Source: an uncultured Alphaproteobacteria bacterium (GTDB lineage Bacteria; Pseudomonadota; Alphaproteobacteria; RF32; CAG-239). From it: 7,196 bases of DNA. Position 1 is the first letter of the stretch, and each line of letters begins with the position of its first letter. A program made the translations under genes and the position numbers. The stretch covers positions 1 through 7,196 of the forward strand of contig CALXTH010000063.1 of assembly GCA_944391365.1 (NCBI GenBank), in the 5' to 3' direction. Positions 1-6,231 of this stretch are shown here, in pieces. The notes beneath the pieces are model-generated. The model made no database searches, was not told where the DNA came from, and worked only from the letters and a program-made list of their open reading frames with translations.

Positions 1-865
1 TGCTCAGTGTGTTGCCACGCAGGATTGCGCAACATTGGGCTATACCGAAACCTCCTGTAATGGCGGCAAAGGCGTCAAATGCCCGTTTGGAAATAAATGG
101 GCGTGTTTAGGTGCAAATGAAGAAGAATGTGAAAAATCATTCTGTAATAAATATGGCTTTACATTAACGTGCACGGGTACCGGCTATGCCGGTGGCGCAG
201 GCTCCGCCTGCGGTGGCAAATATGCTCAATGCTCGTGTGCAAGCGGCTATGAGTGGAAGGATGGGAGTTGTCAGCAAAAAGCACCGGATTATTCAGCCTG
301 TAAGATTGGTACGCTGTTTTATTCCGATGGGACTTGTTCAAGTGATAAGCTCAGTGGTAAAGAGCTGCTTGGCGTGGTGATTTATGAAAAGACAGTCAGT
401 GAGAGCGGCTGGGTGATGACCGTAAAACCAGTTGCGACGGCTATTGCGTGGGATACAGATTCTCATGATTCAACTTATTCAACAGGGATGACAGATAAAA
501 CAGCCAGTGCCAGCTGTCCCAACACCCAAAAGCTGGTTGCTTTGGGCAGTCGTTTTGCTGCGGCGAACAAAGCTAATAGTTACAATGCTGGTGGCAAACA
601 ATGGTGTTTGCCATCCTACGATGTATTAAACAATATTAACAATCAGACAAATTTCACCAAAGTTAATGCTGGTATATTGACTGTCGGAGGAACAATCTTA
701 GGAAATGTTTCGGATGGTGTCGAGTATGTTTGGTCGTCGTGTGAGGAATCCAGCTACTATGCTTGGTACTTCTATGCTACCGCTAGTGGTGTTTTTGATG
801 TAAACTGCACTAATAAATATTATGCTGGTAGCTATGTGTCCGTTCGTCCGGTGTTTGCTTTTTAG
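1..865 (+). CDS. Cys-rich surface-type protein with DUF1566 / C-type-lectin-like C-terminal domain, 5'-partial
   Basis: The reading frame is open from base 2, where the first full codon reads AQCVATQDCATLGY, to a TAG at 863-865. The gene therefore starts upstream of the window, and the TTG at 35 is not its start. The N-terminal half (about 2-320) is Cys- and Gly-rich in loosely repeated units (GY..TSC, KCPF..KWAC, CSCASGYEWKDGSC), which suggests a disulfide-bonded exported protein. The second half carries GTLFYSDGTCS, GKELLGVVIYEK, QWCLPSYDVLNNI, YVWSSCEESSYYAWYF and the ending VRPVFAF. This is the pattern of DUF1566 / Fibrobacter paralogous-domain proteins with a C-type-lectin-like fold. Such proteins are often targets of diversity-generating retroelements, and the last codons fit that (see findings). 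No reverse transcriptase or template repeat lies in the window. Signal peptide and anchoring cannot be judged because the N-terminus is missing. The domain call is fairly sure; the role (surface binding) is inferred. Confidence 0.8.
   Translation, partial: AQCVATQDCATLGYTETSCNGGKGVKCPFGNKWACLGANEEECEKSFCNKYGFTLTCTGTGYAGGAGSACGGKYAQCSCASGYEWKDGSCQQKAPDYSACKIGTLFYSDGTCSSDKLSGKELLGVVIYEKTVSESGWVMTVKPVATAIAWDTDSHDSTYSTGMTDKTASASCPNTQKLVALGSRFAAANKANSYNAGGKQWCLPSYDVLNNINNQTNFTKVNAGILTVGGTILGNVSDGVEYVWSSCEESSYYAWYFYATASGVFDVNCTNKYYAGSYVSVRPVFAF
725..862 (+). other. Candidate DGR variable region at the 3' end of the Cys-rich gene
   Basis: The last 46 sense codons run from YVWSSCEE to VRPVFAF. Between 740 and 835, 27 of 32 codons end in C or T, and they encode mostly Tyr, Ser, Ala, Gly, Asn, Thr, Asp and Cys. 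Adenine-directed mutagenesis of AAC/AAT codons would give this result, because A can change at positions 1 and 2 while the third base stays C or T. The location immediately before the stop, in a lectin-like domain ending in VRPV, is the usual place for a DGR variable region. The template repeat and reverse transcriptase are not visible here, so this remains an inference. Confidence 0.4.
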
Positions 866-885
866 ATCTTACTTAAATTCTGGTG

Positions 886-938
886 TCGTGGATGGCTTTC
901 CGGATTTTTTTATATGTTAATATCCGGGGTGTTCACGA
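886..938. repeat. Nested inverted repeat downstream of the Cys-rich gene
   Basis: An outer stem pairs TCGTG (886-890) with CACGA (934-938). Inside it, CCGGAT (900-905) pairs with ATCCGG (922-927) around an AT-rich 16-nt loop. It starts 20 nt after the stop codon of the Cys-rich gene. It could be a 3' end structure or part of a DGR homing signal; the individual stems are short. Confidence 0.3.
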
Positions 939-944
939 TGGGGT

Positions 945-996
945 ATGTCAGGGAGGTGTTGTTGGATGCCTCCCTGATATTTGGTATTAATTTTTT
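945..996 (+). terminator. Hairpin with downstream T-run, possible terminator of the Cys-rich gene
   Basis: ATGTCAGGGAGG (945-956) pairs with CCTCCCTGATAT (969-980) as a 12-bp stem with one G-T pair and a 12-nt loop. A run of six T follows at 991-996, ten bases after the stem. The stem is strong and lies between a stop codon and the next gene. The gap before the T-run is longer than in a classic intrinsic terminator, so termination is likely but not certain. Confidence 0.5.
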
Positions 997-1057
997 GTTT
1001 ACTTTATTTTTGTATGCTATATGTTAATGAGGGTTTTAACAAGACAGGGGAAGGATG

Positions 1058-1267
1058 ATGAACAGTCAGATTGCTCAGAATCTTGATTGGTCGAGGCAAA
1101 AGACCAGTGCCGTCAGGCGCGGCAACATGGCGATGATTGCTTCGACCGTGATTAAGGGCGGGGAGATGGTTGTCAATCCCAACCGGCAGCGTTTTATCTG
1201 GCCGAAAAATCTGGAAGAAAGCGGGTCTAAATTTTTGACCCGGCGGGTTTGGGGGCAATATAAGTAG
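1058..1267 (+). CDS. Small basic hypothetical protein (69 aa)
   Basis: I do not recognise this protein. It starts MNSQIAQNLDWSRQK, is rich in Arg, Lys and Gln, and has no membrane segment, signal peptide or familiar motif. Aromatic/basic stretches such as RFIWPKNLEE and FLTRRVWGQYK mark its C-terminal half. Two tandem ATGs exist at 1055 and 1058. The second is preferred because AGGGG at 1046-1050 then lies 7 nt upstream; starting at 1055 adds one Met. The gene is likely real because of that ribosome binding site and because its TAG at 1265-1267 is followed at once by the ATG of the next gene, implying a two-gene unit with coupled translation. The upstream AT-rich stretch (995-1025) could hold its promoter but shows no strong match. 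Confidence 0.6.
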   Translation: MNSQIAQNLDWSRQKTSAVRRGNMAMIASTVIKGGEMVVNPNRQRFIWPKNLEESGSKFLTRRVWGQYK

Positions 1268-1585
1268 ATGCTTCAATCTCTGATCAGTCTTCTTTCCAGC
1301 GGTGTCTTATTGAATCCGGTGGTGCTTTGCAGTGTCGTTCTGGGGCTTATTTTCGGGATAAAGCTTGATTTTGAGCAGATTTTGGCCATGTATCGGAACT
1401 GGCATTTTTATGCGCTGGGTGTGGTGGTTGCCGCTCTTTATAATTTCGGGCTGGCTAGGCAGTATCAGGATGATGGGGTGACGCTTGATTATAAAGCGAT
1501 GATACAGCACACGGGCGCTTCGTTTGTTCTGTTTGTTTTTGCTAATGTGCTGGCGGTTTTGTTTGTGGGATTTATCTGGTTCTAA
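1268..1585 (+). CDS. Small integral membrane protein, hypothetical (105 aa)
   Basis: The family is not recognised. The sequence shows three hydrophobic segments long enough to span the membrane: about residues 9-30 (LSSGVLLNPVVLCSVVLGLI), 46-63 (HFYALGVVVAALYNFGLA) and 83-104 (GASFVLFVFANVLAVLFVGF). Short polar loops separate them, including a charged one around residues 64-78. The ATG directly abuts the TAG of the preceding small gene, with only a distant GGGGG (1251-1255) as ribosome binding site, so translation probably depends on ribosomes finishing the upstream gene. An intrinsic terminator begins 7 nt after the stop. The two-gene arrangement suggests a membrane protein with a small soluble partner, but nothing in the sequence gives a function. 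Confidence 0.7.
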   Translation: MLQSLISLLSSGVLLNPVVLCSVVLGLIFGIKLDFEQILAMYRNWHFYALGVVVAALYNFGLARQYQDDGVTLDYKAMIQHTGASFVLFVFANVLAVLFVGFIWF

Positions 1586-1591
1586 AAATCA

Positions 1592-1617
1592 AAGCGGGAT
1601 TGGCGTCCCGCTTTTTT
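1592..1617 (+). terminator. Rho-independent terminator, probably bidirectional
   Basis: AAGCGGGA (1592-1599) pairs perfectly with TCCCGCTT (1606-1613) around the loop TTGGCG, and the T-run 1612-1617 follows. It sits between two convergent genes. Read on the minus strand, the same stem follows the TAA of the YjfB-like gene and is trailed by TTTGATTTTT, so it can stop transcription from both sides. Confidence 0.9.
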
Positions 1618-1789
1618 ACAAAGAGATATCGACATTCTGTCCGAGAGATGAGGAAACCGGGACGCTGCGTTCCGGATCCAGCAATATCTCTATCGCCTGT
1701 TGTTGCATTTCAACCTGATTTTTAATCAGGGACATTTGCATGTTCTGGACAGCCAGAGCGTAAGAGCTTAAGGCACCTAATTCTGACAT
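1616..1789 (-). CDS. YjfB-like putative motility protein (57 aa)
   Basis: The minus strand encodes a 57-residue protein beginning MSELGALSSYALAVQNMQMS and ending SSLGQNVDISL, followed by TAA. A short N-terminal part leads into a Gln/Met-rich helix (about residues 14-37, including MSLIKNQVEMQQQAIEILLD), then a Pro/Ser linker and a GQNVDIS-type C-terminus. This layout and ending match the small YjfB-type family annotated as putative motility proteins. Its molecular role is not well established, and the match is from memory of the family pattern. GGAG at 1797-1800 (on the minus strand) lies 7 nt upstream of the ATG, a strong ribosome binding site. A good promoter lies about 50 nt further upstream, and a shared terminator follows the stop codon. 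The gene is convergent with the small membrane protein gene. Existence as a gene is quite sure, family assignment moderately so. Confidence 0.7.
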   Translation of the reverse strand: MSELGALSSYALAVQNMQMSLIKNQVEMQQQAIEILLDPERSVPVSSSLGQNVDISL

Positions 1790-1809
1790 TTTTTTTCTCC
1801 AAGTTGGGA

Positions 1810-1836
1810 AAGAGCCGTTTGACCCTTTCGACTCTT
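1810..1836 (-). promoter_or_regulatory. Possible leader hairpin of the YjfB-like gene
   Basis: AAGAGCCG (1810-1817) and CGACTCTT (1829-1836) can form an 8-bp stem including one G-T pair around an 11-nt loop. It falls at or just after the predicted start of the minus-strand transcript. The outermost pairs may not be transcribed, so a regulatory role is uncertain. Confidence 0.25.
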
Positions 1837-1838
1837 AT

Positions 1839-1867
1839 AGTATAGCATAAAAATTTTAAAATTTCAC
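1839..1867 (-). promoter_or_regulatory. Sigma-70-type promoter for the YjfB-like gene
   Basis: On the minus strand, a -35 GTGAAA (plus positions 1862-1867, 4 of 6 to consensus) is separated by exactly 17 bp from a -10 TATACT (1839-1844, 5 of 6). Transcription would start near 1832, giving a leader of about 43 nt before the ATG at 1789. The spacer is very AT-rich. Confidence 0.5.
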
Positions 1868-1889
1868 TAACTTTTTTTAGACAAAATAC

Positions 1890-1918
1890 TGGACTTAATC
1901 CTGAAGACATGATATATT
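1890..1918 (+). promoter_or_regulatory. Sigma-70-type promoter for the metallopeptidase-uvrC unit
   Basis: TGGACT (1890-1895, 4 of 6 to the -35 consensus) is followed after 17 bp by TATATT (1913-1918, 5 of 6 to the -10). It would give a leader of about 88 nt before the ATG at 2013. It stands back to back with the promoter of the divergent YjfB-like gene, only 22 bp apart. Confidence 0.45.
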
Positions 1919-2012
1919 TGCTTTGTTTGTCGGCGGGTGGGAGGATTAATTACAGGTTTTCAAAATTTCGGCAACAAGGGGCGGAAAGAAAGACAGGGCG
2001 GAGCGGAAACGG

Positions 2013-3581
2013 ATGGAATGGACAGTTGAAAGACAGAAGTTTGATGATTTTCTGAGGCAGGAAATTGTGGTGCACAAGCGTTTGGACGCCGTGTTTGAGC
2101 AGTTTGCTTCCACAGCGGAGGTAGTTGAGTTTTCCAATGCCCGGTATCCTTATCCATACCGGCGCAATAGTCTTTTGGCGTTGTTGGTGCAGGCGAAAGA
2201 TTTGTCTTTGATGAAAGCGTTTTGGGCGCATTATTTTGCGGCCGGAGATGCGCAAACAAAAATGGCTGAACGCTTCTTTTTGCAAGGGGAGAATCAGATT
2301 GGTCAGCGGATGAATTATCATTATTTTCGCGAGGCGATGCCGCCGGAAATTTTGCGTCGGGAGGCGGCGTTTTTGAAAACGGCCTATCGGGAACAACCGT
2401 GGACGTCGGCACAGCAGAAAAAGTTTGCGTTTTATCAGTTTTTGTGCGGGCGGCATGAGGCTTTGGCCAGAGACAACGGGCTGCGGGCAATTGTTCCATC
2501 ATGGCCGGTGGTTTATGAGCGGGATAAAAATGATGTGCGGCAGGAGGTGATGCTGGAAAGTTTTGCCGTTTGGCAGCAAAAAGCGCCGTGTTTCGGTGAA
2601 TTGTTGTTGGTGAATAATGCGGGGAATTTCAGTGAGCAGGTGCATTTGGATCTGGACAGCAAAGAGCCGGCCGTGCGGCAGGTGTTTAAACAGCTGGATT
2701 TTGCAGATCGTTTTTTCTGGGCCGGTGAGGTTTTGCCGGTGTGGGTCAAAAGACTGAAAAATCTGGATGAAGATGAACGCCGTACGGCCTTGTATTTCGG
2801 AAAAAATCACGGTCTGATGGTGATTAACCAAACGCACAGCGGCGGAGAGAATAATTTGCGGGACAGTACGCAAAGTGCGGCGTATATGAATTTGAAATAT
2901 CGTGATTTTATCTTAATGGGGGTTAACCGTCGGAATTTTTTGCCGCAGGATGAGGCTTTTATGCAGGTGGTTTTGCCGCATGAACTGGCGCACGGGGTGG
3001 ATTTGCGCGAAGAAGAGGGAAAACCGGCGTTTTCGGATATGGATTTTATGAAACTGGTTGATTTGTGGATGTTTGTCAAAGGACATAAAATACAATATTT
3101 TGTCGGGCAGAGTTATCAAAACTCAGACCGGCGGAGTGAAGTGCTGGCGCGGATTGTGGAGCAGAGACAGTTGCAGGAACCGGTTTTGCAGCGGGTGAAG
3201 GCGGTTTTTAACCGCTATGCGCAGATGGCTCTGGAAGGAGACCGTGAGGGAATCTCCCGGCTCGGGCGGATGGCTCGGGAAGGTTTGGGCAAAAAATATG
3301 CAAAATGGCAGACGGTTTATGCCAAAATGGAAAAATGCGCGGCGATACAATTTGATGAAGGTATCGGAGAAGGCTTGAACATTTCTTCCAAATGGCGGAA
3401 AGCGTATACGGATTTTTATCTGGCTTACCGGGGAGTGTTTGTCCGGGATGAGATTTTAGAACGTTTGATTGTCCGGGTGGCAGATCAGGAGCTGTCCGGG
3501 CGTGTGTCGGAGCAAAAAAATTCTGCGCAGAAGATAAATTTATGGTGCAAAAAAATTATTGACGGGTTATACCGAAGGTAA
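2013..3581 (+). CDS. Putative zinc metallopeptidase-like protein with HELAH motif (522 aa)
   Basis: I do not recognise the family as a whole. The one diagnostic motif is HELAH at residues 323-327 (in VVLPHELAHGVDLREEEG), the HExxH zinc-binding and catalytic signature of zincin peptidases. E376 in RRSEVLARIVEQ, 49 residues further on in what looks like a helix, is a plausible third zinc ligand, which would make it gluzincin-like. The preceding 300 residues are predominantly charged, aromatic and helical, without repeats. There is no signal peptide or membrane segment, so it is probably cytoplasmic. The ATG at 2013 is the first possible start after an in-frame stop at 1947-1949; GCGGAG at 1998-2003 is an acceptable ribosome binding site. 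It lies 27 nt before uvrC on the same strand and probably shares its transcript, although a functional link to repair is not implied. Substrate unknown. Confidence 0.75.
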   Translation: MEWTVERQKFDDFLRQEIVVHKRLDAVFEQFASTAEVVEFSNARYPYPYRRNSLLALLVQAKDLSLMKAFWAHYFAAGDAQTKMAERFFLQGENQIGQRMNYHYFREAMPPEILRREAAFLKTAYREQPWTSAQQKKFAFYQFLCGRHEALARDNGLRAIVPSWPVVYERDKNDVRQEVMLESFAVWQQKAPCFGELLLVNNAGNFSEQVHLDLDSKEPAVRQVFKQLDFADRFFWAGEVLPVWVKRLKNLDEDERRTALYFGKNHGLMVINQTHSGGENNLRDSTQSAAYMNLKYRDFILMGVNRRNFLPQDEAFMQVVLPHELAHGVDLREEEGKPAFSDMDFMKLVDLWMFVKGHKIQYFVGQSYQNSDRRSEVLARIVEQRQLQEPVLQRVKAVFNRYAQMALEGDREGISRLGRMAREGLGKKYAKWQTVYAKMEKCAAIQFDEGIGEGLNISSKWRKAYTDFYLAYRGVFVRDEILERLIVRVADQELSGRVSEQKNSAQKINLWCKKIIDGLYRR

Positions 3582-3608
3582 AGAAACAAATTTTGTTGAG
3601 AGTGAAAA

Positions 3609-5411
3609 GTGGCTGATATTCTGGCCGGACTGGAGATTTTGAAAAAGCATATTGCGATTGCACCGGAGAAGCCCGGTGTGTATCGGATGATTGGCGGCGA
3701 TGAAAAGGTGTTGTATGTCGGCAAGGCAAAGAACATCAAAAAGAGAATCGTTGCCTATTCGCATATTCACAAATTGCCGGTGCGGTTGCAGCGCATGGTT
3801 TCCGAAATCAGGCGGATGGAGTTTATTATTGTCGAGAATGAAGCCAAGGCTCTGTTGATGGAAAATGAGCTGATTAAAAAGCTTGAGCCGAAGTATAATA
3901 TTCTGTTGAAAGACGATAAGACCTTTCCGCATTTGGTGATTGATGTGGCTTCAGAGTTTCCGGCATTGCGCAAATACCGCGGAGCCAGGCATGACAAGAG
4001 CAAGTATTTTGGTCCGTTTGCGAGCATCGGTGCGGTTAACAGCGTGTTGGATACGGTTCAGAAAGCTTTTTTGCTGCGTTCGTGTCGGGATAATGTCTTC
4101 AAGAATCGGGACAGACCTTGTCTGTTGTATCAGATTAAGCGTTGCTCGGCGCCGTGTGCGGGGAAGATTTCGGCGGAGGATTATCGCCGGTTGGTGAAAG
4201 AGGCGGTTGATTTTCTGGATGGAAAAAATACCAAAATTCAGGACGAGTTGTCGGTGTTGATGCAGAAAGCCAGTGATAATATGGAATTTGAGCAGGCGAT
4301 GGTTTATCGTGACCGAATCCGCGCGCTGACCAATGTGCAAAGCGGGACGATGGTTGAGTATGCCGATATCAAATCATGTGATGTGGTGGCGTTGGTGCGC
4401 AAAAATGATCTGGTTTGTATTCAGGTGTTTTTTATCCGCGGCGGGCAGAACTGCGGTAATGTTCCATATTTTCCAAAGCAGACGGAGGGGGCTGAAGACG
4501 CCGAGGTTTTGGAGGCTTTTCTCAGCTCGTTTTATACCACTCATATTCCGCCGAAAGAAATTGTGTTGTCGGAGCCTTTGAGAAATAAAGAATTTTTGGA
4601 AGAGGCGCTGAAAACAAAAATCAATACCTATCAGAAGGGCAACAAACATAAACTGGTGTTGCGGGCTTTGGAAAATGCACTGGCTTCCATTGAGCGCAAG
4701 GTGGCGATGGAGGCTTCGGTTAAATCCAATCTGGAGGAAATGCAGCGGATTTTTGAGTTGCCGCGGCTGCCACAACGGATTGAAGTGTATGACAACTCGC
4801 ATATTCAGGGCAGTTATGCCATCGGGGCGATGATTGTGGCAACGCCAGAAGGTTTTGATAAAAAACAGTATCGTACGTTTAATATCAAGAATCCGGATAT
4901 TACCAATGATGATTTTGCGATGATGAAAGAGGTTTTGACCCGTCGTTTCGACAAGATGACGCCGGAAAACCGTCCGGATGTGATTTTGCTGGACGGGGGG
5001 CTCGGGCAGTTGCATGCGGTGCATGAGGCTTTGAGGGATTATGACTTAACCGGTATTCATATTATTGCGATTTCAAAAGGGCCGGATCGTAATGCGGGAA
5101 AGGAGTTTTATCACCAACTCGGACGGGAGAGTTTTTCTCTGCCGTTTCAGTCGCCGATTGCTTTTTATATGCAGAATATCCGTGATGAGGCTCACCGCTT
5201 TGCCATCGGGACGCATCGCAAAAAGCGTGGCAAGTCCGTCTATAAGTCACGCCTTGACGAGATTGAGGGAATCGGCGCCGTACGCAAGCGTGATCTGCTG
5301 AATTATTTTGGTTCGGTGGAAGAGATTTCTCAGGCGTCGCTCAAGGATTTGGAAAAGGTTCCGGGGGTCAGCACCAAAACCGCGCAGCTCGTTTATGATT
5401 ATTTTCATTAA
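3609..5411 (+). CDS. uvrC: UvrABC system protein C (excinuclease ABC subunit C)
   Basis: UvrC makes both incisions flanking a DNA lesion in nucleotide excision repair, after UvrA/UvrB recognition, in the cytoplasm. At 600 residues it is full length for the family. The N-terminal GIY-YIG nuclease (about 20-98) shows KPGVYRM, LYVGKAKNIKKRI and E86 in MENELIK. Four cysteines C159, C171, C179 and C183 have the 12-8-4 spacing of the known UvrC [4Fe-4S] ligands. The UVR domain that contacts UvrB is near 208-240 (MEFEQAMVYRDRIRAL). The RNase H-like 5' nuclease has D395 (VYDNSHIQGS), D434, D462 (LLDGGLGQ) and H529 (EAHRFAIGTHRKKR). Tandem helix-hairpin-helix motifs close the protein (550-598, IEGIGAVRKRDLL and VPGVSTKTAQL). 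The start is GTG, the first possible after an in-frame TGA at 3603-3605; its ribosome binding site (GAGAG) is weak. It is followed by pgsA, an order common in Alphaproteobacteria. Confidence 0.97.
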   Translation: MADILAGLEILKKHIAIAPEKPGVYRMIGGDEKVLYVGKAKNIKKRIVAYSHIHKLPVRLQRMVSEIRRMEFIIVENEAKALLMENELIKKLEPKYNILLKDDKTFPHLVIDVASEFPALRKYRGARHDKSKYFGPFASIGAVNSVLDTVQKAFLLRSCRDNVFKNRDRPCLLYQIKRCSAPCAGKISAEDYRRLVKEAVDFLDGKNTKIQDELSVLMQKASDNMEFEQAMVYRDRIRALTNVQSGTMVEYADIKSCDVVALVRKNDLVCIQVFFIRGGQNCGNVPYFPKQTEGAEDAEVLEAFLSSFYTTHIPPKEIVLSEPLRNKEFLEEALKTKINTYQKGNKHKLVLRALENALASIERKVAMEASVKSNLEEMQRIFELPRLPQRIEVYDNSHIQGSYAIGAMIVATPEGFDKKQYRTFNIKNPDITNDDFAMMKEVLTRRFDKMTPENRPDVILLDGGLGQLHAVHEALRDYDLTGIHIIAISKGPDRNAGKEFYHQLGRESFSLPFQSPIAFYMQNIRDEAHRFAIGTHRKKRGKSVYKSRLDEIEGIGAVRKRDLLNYFGSVEEISQASLKDLEKVPGVSTKTAQLVYDYFH

Positions 5412-5439
5412 AAAACAGCGGAAAAGTTGTTAAATTTCT

Positions 5440-5467
5440 TTGCCTGTGGCAAAATCCGGAATATGAT
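5440..5467 (+). promoter_or_regulatory. Possible internal promoter with overlapping palindrome upstream of pgsA
   Basis: In the 100-nt gap between uvrC and pgsA, TTGCCT (5440-5445) and TATGAT (5462-5467, 5 of 6 to the -10 consensus) are 16 bp apart. The palindrome TTTGCC-TGT-GGCAAA (5439-5453) covers the -35 element and could be an operator or a small RNA hairpin; no T-run follows it, so it is not a terminator. A separate start for pgsA and the regulator is plausible but unproven. Confidence 0.3.
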
Positions 5468-5511
5468 TGGTTCAGATTTGGTTTTTAATTTTTTATAAAA
5501 GGGTGACTCTC

Positions 5512-6231
5512 GTGTATAATCTGCCTAATCTTTTGACAATTTCCAGAATCGTGGTGATTCCGGTGATTTTTCTTGCAATTTATATTCATACCGTTACATG
5601 GTCTTTGCTGACGGCGGTATTGTTTATTGTGGCCGCGATTACCGATTATTTTGACGGATATCTGGCACGTAGCCGCAATGAGACATCTGTTTTCGGCAGA
5701 TTGCTCGACCCGATTGCCGATAAGCTTCTGGTGGTGTCGGCGTTGTTGATTATTGTGGCGAACGGAATGGTCAGCAAGATCAGTTATATTCCGGTGGTGA
5801 TTATTTTATGCCGGGAGGTTTTGGTTTCCGGTTTGCGCGAATTTTTGGCCGAAGTCAAGGTCGGGATGCCGGTGACGCGTCTGGCAAAGTGGAAGACGGC
5901 TTTTCAGATGACGGCATTGTCTTTGATTTTGCTTGGCAGTGTCAGCCATGTGTTTGCGGTTTCCGGCGAGATTTTGCTCTGGGTGGCCGGGGTGCTGACT
6001 TTTATTACCGGATATCAGTATTTTGAAAAAGGGTTGGCTTATGTCCGGGGAATCGAAAATCCGAAGACAATTAAGGAGGAAGTTAAGGAAGCAACCCAGA
6101 AGGCTATCAAAGCCGTGGTCAAAGTCAAACAGGCGGTTGAGGCAAAATCGGCCGTTCGTAAAGAAGACAAGCCGGCTGCCGTGAAGAAAAAAGGTTCGTC
6201 CAAGGCTAAGAAGACGGTTCAGCATGGATAA
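5512..6231 (+). CDS. pgsA: CDP-diacylglycerol-glycerol-3-phosphate 3-phosphatidyltransferase with basic C-terminal tail
   Basis: PgsA joins CDP-diacylglycerol and glycerol-3-phosphate to phosphatidylglycerophosphate, the committed step to phosphatidylglycerol and cardiolipin, at the inner membrane. The CDP-alcohol phosphatidyltransferase motif is complete: D45, D48, G49, A52-R53, G62, D66 and D70 in TDYFDGYLARSR and GRLLDPIADK. The opening YNLPNLLTISRI is typical. Several membrane segments are visible, near residues 10-28, 31-46, 72-85, 92-104, 131-148 and 152-170. The GTG at 5512 is chosen because AAGGG (5499-5503) lies 8 nt upstream and the protein then begins like other PgsA; a TTG at 5467 would add 15 atypical residues. 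Odd feature: residues 181-239 form a 59-residue extension with 16 lysines and many alanines, beyond the usual end of about 180-200 residues. The next gene overlaps the last 8 nt. Confidence 0.93.
   Translation: MYNLPNLLTISRIVVIPVIFLAIYIHTVTWSLLTAVLFIVAAITDYFDGYLARSRNETSVFGRLLDPIADKLLVVSALLIIVANGMVSKISYIPVVIILCREVLVSGLREFLAEVKVGMPVTRLAKWKTAFQMTALSLILLGSVSHVFAVSGEILLWVAGVLTFITGYQYFEKGLAYVRGIENPKTIKEEVKEATQKAIKAVVKVKQAVEAKSAVRKEDKPAAVKKKGSSKAKKTVQHG

Noticed and set aside
35..37. TTG at 35 as the start of the Cys-rich gene
   Set aside because: The frame is open to base 2 and the upstream codons (AQCVATQDCAT) continue the same Cys-rich pattern, so the gene is truncated by the window edge.
196..212. 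Perfect 7-bp hairpin CGCAGGC-TCC-GCCTGCG inside the Cys-rich gene
   Set aside because: It lies in Gly/Ala/Cys codons where such GC-rich symmetry arises easily, and it has no T-run or regulatory position.
1722..1910. 62-residue minus-strand ORF over the YjfB-like gene and its promoter
   Set aside because: It is in another frame, covers the promoter and leader, and has no ribosome binding site; the 57-codon frame with GGAG is the better gene.
1950..2502. Long minus-strand ORFs (168 and 180 residues) opposite the metallopeptidase gene
   Set aside because: They are shadows of the long plus-strand gene, with composition dominated by reversed codons and no recognisable domain.
5467..5511. TTG start giving pgsA 15 extra residues
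   Set aside because: No ribosome binding site fits it, the residues are atypical for PgsA, and the GTG at 5512 has AAGGG at 8 nt spacing.
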